Assembly: GCA_963783355.1 (NCBI GenBank)
Contig: CAWANF010000002.1
Span: 248,001-312,000 of the forward strand
Direction of reading: 5' to 3'
Source of the DNA: CAWANF01 sp963783355
GTDB lineage: Bacteria > Bacteroidota > Rhodothermia > Balneolales > DATFMH01
DNA: 64,000 nt
Part shown: piece by piece, positions 38,099 to 46,967 of the stretch
Numbering within the stretch: the first letter of the stretch is position 1
How the letters are laid out: each line of letters begins with the position of its first letter
Program-made: the position numbers and the translations under genes
The notes under the pieces: generated by a model
Database searches by the model: none
What the model was told of the DNA's origin: nothing
What the model saw: the letters and a program-made list of their open reading frames with translations, nothing else

Positions 38099-40024
38099 TT
38101 ACATTTTTGTAGAAATAGACAAGGTTAGCTGAGTATATCTTCCGGGCATCGGATACCATGCCACAACCTGGTAGGTTTTGTTAAACAGGTTAAACACTTC
38201 CCAATTCAAATGTAAGTCCAGAATAGAAATTGATCGATGAATTCCAAAACCAGCATCCCAAACACTATAACCCGGAAGCGGATCAACCGGACTACTGTGG
38301 TCAGCCGTAGTATACCGGTTGTCAATCCAGTGCTGACTAATATAAAGATCAAAGGACTTCCATCCAGCCAGCAGATTATTTTTGGTTATCCATTGCGGAA
38401 CATAAGGCATTTGTTTATGAGCTATTTCAACTCCCTGTTGTTCATTCTTCAGTGAATAGGCTTTCGTCCATGTCGTAAAGTTGCTCAATAAAATATTTAA
38501 CGCTCCCGATTGATAACTCAATTTCAGGCTGCTTTCAGCCCCATAGGTTCTTAACCGTGAAATATTGACCGGCGACCAGATATAATTTGGCCCGGGAATC
38601 CATCGAATCCCATCCCGCTCAATACTATGAAAATAAGACGGGCTTAGTTCAAGCAGCCAATTTCCGCCCAATGACCGCTTCCAGGTAAAACCAGCTTCAT
38701 AAGTATAGCTTTTCTCTGCTTTTAAATTCTGATTGCCACCGGTAATCCAGTATAACTGATTAAATGTTGGAGCCGTAAAGTCTTTTTTGAGTTGTGCCCG
38801 CAGATACAAACTCTTTGGAATGATTTCATAGTTTGCTCCAAGTGATGGGCTTATTTCGGTTCCAAAATCGGAATAGCTGTCCATACGAATAGTCGGATAG
38901 ATTTTAAAATGTTTAAATGGCTGATATTCGGCATTCACGAAGGAACTGAATAACGTACGTTGCTTCAAACCGTCATAATTATTAGTACGGATATCGGTTT
39001 GTTCAAGCTTAGCCATGCCCTGTAACTTGAATTGTTTACTGAAAAAATGATGAATATTAGCTTCCGCACCATAATCTCTTGAACGGCTTTTACTATCCGT
39101 TCCGTAATTCAAGTCCTGGTACCTCAAATTATAGTTTGAATAATAAGTCCTGAATTGAAATTGCGTCCCCCTGCTTTTTGTTATGAACGTCCCAAACCAA
39201 CGCAAAGACTTGTCTGTTTGAGTGGCATAACCATTTCCATAATCCAGTTCATAAGGCACATTATTCTTTTCGCCAATATACCATAAAGCCGATTTTACTT
39301 TAAAATTCAACTTATCTAGAGCTACATTTGCCAGTAAATGCCCGGCTGACAAATCATTATGATCCCTTTTCATATTTTCCTTGGTAATGGTGTTATAAAA
39401 AGGATAATCATTCAACGAAGTTTTATGTCCGGCAGAAACGGCTATTTTAAGGTCTCCGCTTGAGGTCCCCGCCGATAAATTTTGCTCTTTTAATCCGAAT
39501 GAACCAATCGTTGAGCTAAGGGAAACTTTATTCATCAAATTATCTGATTTCAGATAAATGGTACCGCCGCTGCTGCCACTCCCAAATGAAGAGCTGGCAT
39601 TCCCGGGAGATATTTCCACTGAACTAAGCATAGAAACAGGAATTAAAGACAAATCGGTAGATCCCACCATTGGATGATTGATCACAAATCCTTCCCATAC
39701 CACCTGAACATGACTGGCATCATAGCCGCGTTCGCTTACCGATGACAATCCGCCGGGACCATAACTCTGTACAAAACTGTAGGATTGATTGGTCAGTAAA
39801 TTGCCAAGATTCTGTGCCTGGTAATGTCCAAGCTGTACGGAATCCAAAACAGTAACCTGAATCGGCTGTTGTTGAATGGGTTCGCGTATTCGTGTCGCCT
39901 CCACGTGGACTTCCTCCATGACTAAGGAATCGGAAACGGCCTGTGCATATAGAGACGTGCTTATAAAGGATAGTATGCCGCATAACAATACGGCACGAAA
40001 TATTGTAATTTTCATTTTTTTCAC
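38099..40024 (-). CDS. TonB-dependent outer-membrane receptor, probable cobalamin importer (BtuB-like)
   Basis: The 641-residue protein has a signal peptide ending at LYA (about residue 27). A TonB-box-like strand follows near EEVHVEATRI, then a plug domain (about 45-155; SSVSERGYDASHVQVVWEGF, SSSFGSGSSGGTIYLK). A 22-strand-type barrel ends in YTQLTLSISTKM, with an outer-membrane terminal strand. The cobalamin riboswitch in its leader is strong evidence for a B12 or corrinoid substrate. No btuCDF or cobalamin-synthesis genes lie next to it. It would supply the cofactor for the neighbouring NrdJ. Confidence 0.9.
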   Translation of the reverse strand: MKKMKITIFRAVLLCGILSFISTSLYAQAVSDSLVMEEVHVEATRIREPIQQQPIQVTVLDSVQLGHYQAQNLGNLLTNQSYSFVQSYGPGGLSSVSERGYDASHVQVVWEGFVINHPMVGSTDLSLIPVSMLSSVEISPGNASSSFGSGSSGGTIYLKSDNLMNKVSLSSTIGSFGLKEQNLSAGTSSGDLKIAVSAGHKTSLNDYPFYNTITKENMKRDHNDLSAGHLLANVALDKLNFKVKSALWYIGEKNNVPYELDYGNGYATQTDKSLRWFGTFITKSRGTQFQFRTYYSNYNLRYQDLNYGTDSKSRSRDYGAEANIHHFFSKQFKLQGMAKLEQTDIRTNNYDGLKQRTLFSSFVNAEYQPFKHFKIYPTIRMDSYSDFGTEISPSLGANYEIIPKSLYLRAQLKKDFTAPTFNQLYWITGGNQNLKAEKSYTYEAGFTWKRSLGGNWLLELSPSYFHSIERDGIRWIPGPNYIWSPVNISRLRTYGAESSLKLSYQSGALNILLSNFTTWTKAYSLKNEQQGVEIAHKQMPYVPQWITKNNLLAGWKSFDLYISQHWIDNRYTTADHSSPVDPLPGYSVWDAGFGIHRSISILDLHLNWEVFNLFNKTYQVVAWYPMPGRYTQLTLSISTKM

Positions 40025-40025
40025 C

Positions 40026-40052
40026 TGAACTTTTGTTAACCCGAAAGTTCAA
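40026..40052 (-). promoter_or_regulatory. Expression-platform hairpin of the cobalamin riboswitch
   Basis: On the minus strand TGAACTTT pairs with AAAGTTCA around a ten-base loop just before GGTGA and the receptor ATG. It has no uridine tail. Cobalamin binding probably changes access to this start region. Confidence 0.6.
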
Positions 40053-40250
40053 ACAAGTGACGAGAACAAGGCAGGTCTCCTGGCTTACCCGACTGACAAT
40101 GGCCTTCCCGCCCCGATTGAAAATTCGGTGCAGTGGCAAAGAGGTTATTATCAGCTTTTACCCCATTTAAGAGGTCGGATTTACAGTTGCGGGTACAGCT
40201 CACGATTTTCACGTGTATTCCCTTTTCATCCGGCAAAAAATCCGGAACCC
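40045..40250 (-). ncRNA. Cobalamin riboswitch
   Basis: The minus strand shows the class signatures in order: AAAAGGGAAT, ACGTGAAAATCGTGAGCTG, CCCGCAACTGTAAATCCGAC, GCCACTG followed by CGGGGCGGGAAGGCCA, and the B12 box AGCCAGGAGACCTGCC (40070-40085). It covers the leader of the TonB-dependent receptor. After the B12 box an eight-base hairpin, TGAACTTT...AAAGTTCA, ends 8 bases before the AGGTGA/ATG region with no T-run, so control is probably translational. Confidence 0.95.
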
Positions 40251-40320
40251 AATTCCGACTGTTTAAACATTGATGTAAAGAACTGTTCAAGTATAAAAAG
40301 GATTTGGATAAAAATAAAAA

Positions 40321-41193
40321 TTAATCGAGCACGGCTTCTGATTCTTCCCGTAGCATTCTCTCGAAATTTTTCGTCTTCCAGCCTGTTGCATTGCTGCCAA
40401 GTTCAATAATATTACGATTTATATCCCTCTTCTGTTTACCAGCCAATTCACAAATCCTATTCTCCCCAACTAATTCATTTTCTTTTATCCAGGAACAAAA
40501 CGCATCCAAATCATTATAGCTCCCGAGCAAATCGGTAAGTTTGTCAACGACAGTAAGCCATTTAAAAAGCGAGGAATCTTCAGTAACCGGAAAAATATCA
40601 ACCTGATACTCCAGCCTTTTCATTGATTTGCGAAAAGGATGTACCATCTCGTTTTTAGTCTCATGCAACAGTTTCCAAAATCTGTTTTTAGCTTTTTTAT
40701 AAGTGAGGATGGTTCCAAGTATCAGGTCATCCATTGTTATTTTTTTAAGCGTATCGAATGTGATGGATTCTACCATAAGCATCATTTCATGAGCAATATT
40801 TTCGAACGGGTGTTTATCTGATACGCGTATCTGCTCTGTTTCGTAAAACGATGTGAGTATTTGCTCCCAATAATTATCATTATGTCCAACCGTGTTTTTA
40901 AAATATTTCTGATAAGTATAATTGAACACAGCCGCATCCCGGACCCTGGAAAGGGATAAATTTATATTTTGGAGTCGTTCATCCCACTGCCGGGATTCAT
41001 CCTCATACTTATTCCTCAAAAGGCGAATAATCGCCCGCATTTTCTTTACGGTTTTCCGGATCTCATGAATCCGATCATCAAAAGGAGCTTCACTTTGACA
41101 TAAAGATCGCACAAATAACATCTTTTGATGAAGAATCATCAAATAGGAAACCCGGATATCGGATTTAAAATCCAGTTTCGGTCCCGGAATCAT
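40321..41193 (-). CDS. CHAD-domain protein
   Basis: The 290-residue helical protein follows the CHAD (conserved histidine alpha-helical) pattern. It has IHEIRKTVKKMRAIIRLLR near the N-terminus with the conserved H, basic residues and a paired RVRDAAV segment, and a second repeat with KSMKRLEYQVD and LGSYNDLDAFCSWIKE. CHAD proteins bind inorganic polyphosphate. No CYTH phosphatase or polyphosphate kinase is adjacent, so its role here is open. It is read on the minus strand, upstream of the riboswitch. Confidence 0.88.
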   Translation of the reverse strand: MIPGPKLDFKSDIRVSYLMILHQKMLFVRSLCQSEAPFDDRIHEIRKTVKKMRAIIRLLRNKYEDESRQWDERLQNINLSLSRVRDAAVFNYTYQKYFKNTVGHNDNYWEQILTSFYETEQIRVSDKHPFENIAHEMMLMVESITFDTLKKITMDDLILGTILTYKKAKNRFWKLLHETKNEMVHPFRKSMKRLEYQVDIFPVTEDSSLFKWLTVVDKLTDLLGSYNDLDAFCSWIKENELVGENRICELAGKQKRDINRNIIELGSNATGWKTKNFERMLREESEAVLD

Positions 41194-41263
41194 AGTAACA
41201 CTCCCCTCGTTTTAAACTCACACCACCCGTTTAAAACGACTCTCGAGATTGATAAATAGTAAA

Positions 41264-42001
41264 TTAACCAGCTGTCTTATTTTGAATATAAAGGGATGCG
41301 GCATCCTCATCAAGCATCCAGATCAAATTACCATTTACAGGCTTGATGAGTTGAGCAGGCCACATTTTGGGCCGATATGCTCCTTGTAATATATTTGAGA
41401 TGATTTCTGCTTTATTTTCCCCGAAAACGATGAACACAATGTTTTTTGCTTTGTTTATAACGGGAGCCGTCAGCGTTATGCGGTACATTTTCTGATTCTC
41501 AACGTAAACCTCCGAAACCCAGAGATTCTTTTTATCAAGTACGGAAGTTTCCGGAAACAACGATGCCGTATGGCCGTTTTCACCCAGCCCAAGCAAGACT
41601 AAATCAAAAGAGGGTTCTGTATTATGGAAATAAGTGTGAAGATTTTTCTCATATTCTGCTGCCGATTCCCTCGGAGTCATCGCAATGGGTATAGGAAAAA
41701 TATTCTCTTCCGGAACCGGTATATGGCTTAAAAAAACATCAAATGCCATTTTAGCATTATTCTGCTCATCATCGCGGGGCACAAATCGTTCATCGCCCCA
41801 AAAAATGTATACATCTTCCCATGGAATTTGATTCCTGTATTTGTCCGTGGCTAAGAGTTCATATAATTTTTTCGGTGAACCTCCACCCGATAAAGCCACC
41901 GAAAATCGGCCCTTCTCCTTTACAGATTCGACTGCCGTATTTACAAAAAAATCGGCAGCAGCAACGCTGACAGCAAGATCATCATCATAAATTTTAACCA
42001 T
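41264..42001 (-). CDS. pgl: 6-Phosphogluconolactonase
   Basis: This 245-residue DevB-type lactonase converts 6-phosphogluconolactone to 6-phosphogluconate. Motifs are FSVALSGGGSPKKLYELLA, DVYIFWGDERFVPRDDEQNNAKMA, and LVLLGLGENGHTASLFPET with its catalytic histidine. It is the last gene of the pentose-phosphate block and starts three bases after the zwf stop. The protein is cytosolic. Confidence 0.95.
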   Translation of the reverse strand: MVKIYDDDLAVSVAAADFFVNTAVESVKEKGRFSVALSGGGSPKKLYELLATDKYRNQIPWEDVYIFWGDERFVPRDDEQNNAKMAFDVFLSHIPVPEENIFPIPIAMTPRESAAEYEKNLHTYFHNTEPSFDLVLLGLGENGHTASLFPETSVLDKKNLWVSEVYVENQKMYRITLTAPVINKAKNIVFIVFGENKAEIISNILQGAYRPKMWPAQLIKPVNGNLIWMLDEDAASLYIQNKTAG

Positions 42002-42004
42002 ACC

Positions 42005-43537
42005 TCAATCTTTTTCTGAAGTTTGCCCGGTCTCCCTGACCGGCATCATGATCCAATTGTTTCCATCGCGGGCAATCAAAGCTTCAGCTTCTTCAGGACC
42101 CCAGGTTCCTGCGGCGTAATTCGGAAAATCATGGGGGATAGCATCTTCCCACACTTCGATTATAGGCATCAGTATCGACCACGCTGCTTCCACTTGATCA
42201 GCTCGCATAAATAATGTCGCATCTCCGAGCATAACATCCAACAACAAAGTTTCATAAGCTTCCGGCGGATCAGTCGTATATGCATCTGTATAATTAAACT
42301 GCATATCCACAGGATTTAATAACATTTTGAGCCCCGGACGTTTAGCCTGAAAACGCAATCGAATCACTTTATTTGGCTGTATGCTCATAATTAAACGATT
42401 GGGCTGCCAGTTCTCTGTCGATTCCGGAGGAAAAGACTGATGCGGTACCGGGCGAAACTGTATTGTGATTACCGAAGTTTTTTCCGGGAGCCGCTTTCCC
42501 GTACGAACATAAAACGGGACATCCTGCCAGCGCCAGTTATCAATATAAAACTTTACAGCAGCAAATGTTTCGATATTAGATTTTTCATTTACTCCGGGTT
42601 CATTCCGGTAACCTGCTTCTTTCTGGCCCTGAATCCATCCCGGGCCATACTGGCCCCTCACCGCATTTTTATGAACACCATCTTTCGTAAAACGGCGAAT
42701 GGCATGCAATACATCCACTTTTCGGTTACGCACCTCGTCTGCGTCAAAAGACACTGGTGGCTCCATGGCTATAATGCACAATAACTGCAACAAATGATTT
42801 TGAATCATATCGCGCAAGGCCCCGGCATGATCGTAATAACTTCCGCGGTGCTCCACACCCACCTGCTCACCGACCGTAATCTGAACATGTTCAATGTAAT
42901 TTCGATTCCAGACTGGCTCGAATAAGGCATTGGCGAAACGAAATGCCAGAATATTTTGTACCGTTTCCTTTCCGAGGTAATGATCGATACGATAAATCTG
43001 ACATTCGTCGAAAATTTTTGCCAATTCTTTGTTCAACTTGCTGGCGCTTTCCAGGTCGTGGCCGAATGGTTTTTCTACCACCAGCCTGGATCGTTGCGGA
43101 TCTTTCGCTACTCCGCTTTTCCCAAGCTTTTCAGCAATGGGTTGAATGAAAGTTGGTGGGATTGCCATATAAAATATCCTGTTAGAATCGGCTTTCCACT
43201 CTTTTTCATGACCTTCAATCTTCGTCAATAATTTTTGATAGACGCCATCGTCCGTAAAATCCGCTTTCAGATACGATATAGTTGACGCAAAGGATTTCCA
43301 TTTTTTGGAATCGGCTTTGCCATTACGCGAAAATTCATTGATACCGTCCAGGGAACGTTTACAAAATTCCTCATCGGTCATTTCTTTGATATCAAGGCCA
43401 ATAATAGCGTAATTTTCCGGCAGCCAGTCATCCAGATAAAGATTAAAAAGTGCCGGCATCACTTTACGCCACGTTAAATCTCCGCCTGCTCCAAAAATGA
43501 CAATAATACTGTGATCGGGTTTTCTTGCTGATTGCAT
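42005..43537 (-). CDS. zwf: Glucose-6-phosphate dehydrogenase
   Basis: The 510-residue first enzyme of the oxidative pentose phosphate pathway. The nucleotide-binding loop is IIVIFGAGGDLTWRKVMPAL. The catalytic signature is IYRIDHYLGKETVQN, with its lysine and histidine, and VVEKPFGHDL is conserved. The start ATG at 43537 is preceded by AAGAGGA at a good distance. Spacing is close to gnd upstream (9 bases) and pgl downstream (3 bases), so the three lie on one transcript. Confidence 0.97.
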   Translation of the reverse strand: MQSARKPDHSIIVIFGAGGDLTWRKVMPALFNLYLDDWLPENYAIIGLDIKEMTDEEFCKRSLDGINEFSRNGKADSKKWKSFASTISYLKADFTDDGVYQKLLTKIEGHEKEWKADSNRIFYMAIPPTFIQPIAEKLGKSGVAKDPQRSRLVVEKPFGHDLESASKLNKELAKIFDECQIYRIDHYLGKETVQNILAFRFANALFEPVWNRNYIEHVQITVGEQVGVEHRGSYYDHAGALRDMIQNHLLQLLCIIAMEPPVSFDADEVRNRKVDVLHAIRRFTKDGVHKNAVRGQYGPGWIQGQKEAGYRNEPGVNEKSNIETFAAVKFYIDNWRWQDVPFYVRTGKRLPEKTSVITIQFRPVPHQSFPPESTENWQPNRLIMSIQPNKVIRLRFQAKRPGLKMLLNPVDMQFNYTDAYTTDPPEAYETLLLDVMLGDATLFMRADQVEAAWSILMPIIEVWEDAIPHDFPNYAAGTWGPEEAEALIARDGNNWIMMPVRETGQTSEKD

Positions 43538-43546
43538 AAATTCCTC

Positions 43547-44959
43547 TTAATTATTCCATTCCGTATGAAAAGTACCTTCCTCATCTATCCGTTCATAAGT
43601 ATGAGAACCGAAATTATCTCGTTGTGCCTGGATTAGGTTAGCAGGCAAACGCTCACTCCGATAACCGTCGAAGTACGCCAGGGAAACCATATGAGCCGGG
43701 GCGGGAATTCCCAAATCAACAGCATTTTTAACAATAAAGCGGATATCATCCTGCATACTTTTCAATTGTGGAATCACAGAGGGTGCCAGCATGAGATTCT
43801 TTAATGATTTATGACTAGAAAAAGCTTCACGGATATCTTCAAGCAAACTGGCACGTATGATACATCCGCCACGCCAGATTCGTGCTATATCACTCAAATT
43901 GAGTTCGTATTGATATTCTTCCGATGCCGCTTTTAACTGGGCCATTCCCTGTGCATAGGTTGCAATGAAAGCGAAGGTCAGTGCTTTTTCCAGGTGATTT
44001 ACGAATTCCTCCTTATTACCTTTGTAAATCGAATGAGGCCCTTTCAAAACTTCTGATGCATTGACACGCTCTTCTTTATAACCGGAGAGATCACGAACGG
44101 AAACAGCAATATCCATCGTAGGAACCGGTGCCTGTAATTCCATAGCATCCTGCGAGGTCCATTTCCCTGTACCTTTCTGACGGGCCCTGTCTAAAATCCG
44201 GTCAACCAGGTAATCATCCGATTTATCATCTTTCTTTTTGAATATATCCGCTGTTATTTCGATTAAAAACGATTTCAAACCTCTCTGGTTCCATTGACTA
44301 AAAATTTCATGCATCTCATCATTAGAGAGACCGAGCCCTTTTTTCATAAGATCATAGGTTTCAGAGATCAGTTGCATGAGTCCGTATTCGATACCATTGT
44401 GCACCATTTTCACATAATGGCCTGCCGAACCGGGTCCCAGGTAAGTGACGCACGGATCTCCATCTATTTTGGCCGCAACCGCTTCAAAAATGGGCTGCAC
44501 CTCCTGATATAATTCTTTCGAGCCCCCGGGCATCATGCTCGGACCAAAACGAGCACCTTTTTCTCCACCGGAAATGCCGACCCCTATGAAATGGATACCT
44601 TTATCCGTCAGCATCTTCGAACGTCGATCCGTGTCTGTGAAATGGGAATTACCGCCATCAATAATTAAATCACCTTTATCAAGCACCGGTATCAGTTCAT
44701 TTATGACCGAATCAACCGGTTTTCCGGCCGGAACCAGCATCATAACTGCTCTCGGCTTTTTTAATTTCTGGATAAATTCTTCAAGTGATGTTACGCCGTG
44801 TGCTTTTTTTGAACCTGCTTCGGCATCCAGGGCTTTGGCTTTTTCTTTATCGGTATCGAGTCCAATAACGGCATATCCGTGATCAGCCATATTCAATACT
44901 AAGTTTCGGCCCATTACGCCAAGGCCAATCATTCCAATATCATATTCTTCATTACTCAT
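43547..44959 (-). CDS. gnd: 6-Phosphogluconate dehydrogenase, decarboxylating
   Basis: This 470-residue NADP enzyme gives ribulose 5-phosphate and CO2. Motifs are IGMIGLGVMGRNLVLNMADHGY, IIDGGNSHFTDTDRR, FIGVGISGGEKGARFGPSMMPGG, AGHYVKMVHNGIEYGLMQLISE and RIWRGGCIIRASLL. The length fits the family's long, dimeric form. It is preceded after 22 bases by a HAD hydrolase gene. An AGG lies 8 bases before the ATG. Confidence 0.97.
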   Translation of the reverse strand: MSNEEYDIGMIGLGVMGRNLVLNMADHGYAVIGLDTDKEKAKALDAEAGSKKAHGVTSLEEFIQKLKKPRAVMMLVPAGKPVDSVINELIPVLDKGDLIIDGGNSHFTDTDRRSKMLTDKGIHFIGVGISGGEKGARFGPSMMPGGSKELYQEVQPIFEAVAAKIDGDPCVTYLGPGSAGHYVKMVHNGIEYGLMQLISETYDLMKKGLGLSNDEMHEIFSQWNQRGLKSFLIEITADIFKKKDDKSDDYLVDRILDRARQKGTGKWTSQDAMELQAPVPTMDIAVSVRDLSGYKEERVNASEVLKGPHSIYKGNKEEFVNHLEKALTFAFIATYAQGMAQLKAASEEYQYELNLSDIARIWRGGCIIRASLLEDIREAFSSHKSLKNLMLAPSVIPQLKSMQDDIRFIVKNAVDLGIPAPAHMVSLAYFDGYRSERLPANLIQAQRDNFGSHTYERIDEEGTFHTEWNN

Positions 44960-44981
44960 AAAAATACCTGTACTTTAAACG

Positions 44982-45611
44982 TTAATTTCCTTCTAATTGA
45001 AGTCCTAGCCGACACAATGCATCCCTGGTCGATTCATATCCTTTATGATGAATCCCCTTTATTCCAAATGTATCCGCAATTTGCACAAACATCTTCCGGT
45101 CATCCAAATACACCACTTTCTCTGGTTCTACCTGTGCGATATCCAGTGCCATCTTATAAATGTCCTCATCCGGTTTACGAAAATGAACGTATGAAGACGA
45201 AACGAACGCATCGATAAATTCATTGAGATGAAAATTCTTAATACGATAATCGTTCAGTTCTCGCCCTTCGTTACTTACTGCAACGAGCTTCAGTTTATAT
45301 TGGTCTTTTAATTTCCGTATATATTCAATCATTTCCGGTAATTCTTTGGACTGATTGAACATGAAATGCTGAAATTCACTGCGTGTAAATGTTCGGTCTT
45401 CGTAAAATACAACCCTCGACAGGTACTCATCCAGACTCAGTTTTCCCTGTTCATATGTATCGAATGTTAAGTGATGACGCTCGTTCAGTTCATTGATATC
45501 CAAATCGAATGTTTCTACAGCCCTGTGTCGTGCCTGTCGATCCCAGCCATTTGTCAGTAAAACGCCACCGATATCCAGAAATAAAGTGCTAATATTTGTT
45601 TTTCCAGCCAT
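44982..45611 (-). CDS. HAD-superfamily hydrolase, YihX-like
   Basis: The protein is about 209 residues from ATG 45611 (MAGKTNISTLFLDIGGVLLTNGW). An upstream ATG at 45650 adds 13 residues and would overlap the MFS gene. Motif I is LFLDIGGVL, motif II is LVAVSNEGREL, motif III is around RKPDEDIY, and motif IV is VVYLDDRKMFVQIA. The pattern recalls alpha-glucose-1-phosphate phosphatase (YihX) and related sugar-phosphate phosphatases. Placement among glucose genes supports a hexose-phosphate substrate, but this is inference. Confidence 0.8.
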   Translation of the reverse strand: MAGKTNISTLFLDIGGVLLTNGWDRQARHRAVETFDLDINELNERHHLTFDTYEQGKLSLDEYLSRVVFYEDRTFTRSEFQHFMFNQSKELPEMIEYIRKLKDQYKLKLVAVSNEGRELNDYRIKNFHLNEFIDAFVSSSYVHFRKPDEDIYKMALDIAQVEPEKVVYLDDRKMFVQIADTFGIKGIHHKGYESTRDALCRLGLQLEGN

Positions 45612-45633
45612 AATCCCACTTCTTTTATTAAAA

Positions 45634-46866
45634 TTATGTTTCCATTCCAATTATTTTCTTTTTTCGCACAACCGTCTCCGGCATGTAATGATAAACGACC
45701 CACGAACCCGCTAAACAAAGTAATCCCATTGCGATAAAAGGTAATTCAAAAAAGAAAACCGCCAATAAACCTGCCAGTAATGGCCCAACTGCAATTCCCA
45801 GGCCAAACCCCATAGTAATAATACTCATTTGACGTCCTTCTCCCCCTAATTTCGCAAGATCTGCCGCTAAAGCAAATGCAGGTGCCGCAATACCTGCAGC
45901 AGCAATACCCTGGACCAGGCGTAAAATTATTAACTGTGTCATAGAAGTTACAACTCCCAGCAAGGCTGTCGCAGGAGCCATCACAATTAGTCCAATTAAA
46001 ATGAGAGGTTTTCTGCCTGCATAATCCGATAATCTACCGAGTGGCATCTGGAAAATTAACCGGCCTACCATCAGCATGCTGAACGCAATACTGAAACCGA
46101 ATGCCGTCATATCCAGCCGCGTATTAAATTCGTTCTCTAAAGTTGTAACCATTGAAAATGCCGCAGCCATGGCAAAAGTTGCAGCACCCGCACTAAAAAT
46201 ACCGGGACTCATGAGCGAAATATCAAATAACTGAAACCTTCTGGGTGTTTTAGTATCAGATGTTTCGACCTCTTTAACCCACCATTGCACAAGCAACATT
46301 GCCAGAAAAATGAATCCGGCTCCAACGTAAAATGCAGCATTAAAACCAAAATGCACTTCTAAAAATCCCCCGATAATCGGACCCAGGACAAATCCAATCA
46401 TCCGGAAAGTGCTGTACACCCCCATAGCTCCGCCGCGTGTTTCTTTTTTTGTGATCGCTGCCATCAATGACATGGATGCGGGAATCGTTAAAGCTACCCC
46501 AACACCCTGTATTGCCCGGAGGACAAATAAATCTGTATAACGGCTGGCAAAAACAAATGCAAGAGTTCCCAATCCGATGATGCCCAATCCAATCTGTATT
46601 AACAACTTACGTCGGTCCAACTTATCGACTAATGCGCCCATCACAGGCTGTAAAAAAGAGTTTATAAAACCATACATAGAAATGAGCAATCCAACCAAGA
46701 TAGGAACGGCCAGATGTACATAATCACTGGGCAATTTCGCTACATATAAGGGAATGAGTATAAATAATACACTATTTCCAAGGGCATCAGCCATCCGGGC
46801 AACTGAAAGGGCCATAACCGGACGGTTAATGCCAAAGGATTCCATAAACTTATTCAGTATGTTCAC
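45634..46866 (-). CDS. Major facilitator superfamily transporter
   Basis: The 410-residue protein has twelve predicted helices in two bundles. The A-motif-like loop GALVDKLDRRKLLIQIG lies between TM2 and TM3 and its repeat, GRLSDYAGRKPLILIG, in the second half. Other segments are VLRAIQGVGVALTIPAS and GFVLGPIIGGFLE. This pattern matches drug and metabolite antiporters more than classical sugar porters. Its position within the glucose/pentose-phosphate block suggests a sugar or sugar-derivative substrate, but nothing in the sequence proves it. Confidence 0.85.
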   Translation of the reverse strand: MNILNKFMESFGINRPVMALSVARMADALGNSVLFILIPLYVAKLPSDYVHLAVPILVGLLISMYGFINSFLQPVMGALVDKLDRRKLLIQIGLGIIGLGTLAFVFASRYTDLFVLRAIQGVGVALTIPASMSLMAAITKKETRGGAMGVYSTFRMIGFVLGPIIGGFLEVHFGFNAAFYVGAGFIFLAMLLVQWWVKEVETSDTKTPRRFQLFDISLMSPGIFSAGAATFAMAAAFSMVTTLENEFNTRLDMTAFGFSIAFSMLMVGRLIFQMPLGRLSDYAGRKPLILIGLIVMAPATALLGVVTSMTQLIILRLVQGIAAAGIAAPAFALAADLAKLGGEGRQMSIITMGFGLGIAVGPLLAGLLAVFFFELPFIAMGLLCLAGSWVVYHYMPETVVRKKKIIGMET

Positions 46867-46967
46867 TTTTTTCTTTTATGCTTAATTTAGTTCAGCATTT
46901 TAAGCCACAGTGATTTCATATGAGATTCGCCTCTTATATTTATCTTAATGTAAGTAATTATCCTTTA

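Noticed and set aside
40036..40290. 84-codon ORF upstream of the cobalamin receptor
   Set aside because: It lies over the cobalamin riboswitch and its sequence follows the RNA motifs, so it is not credible as a gene.
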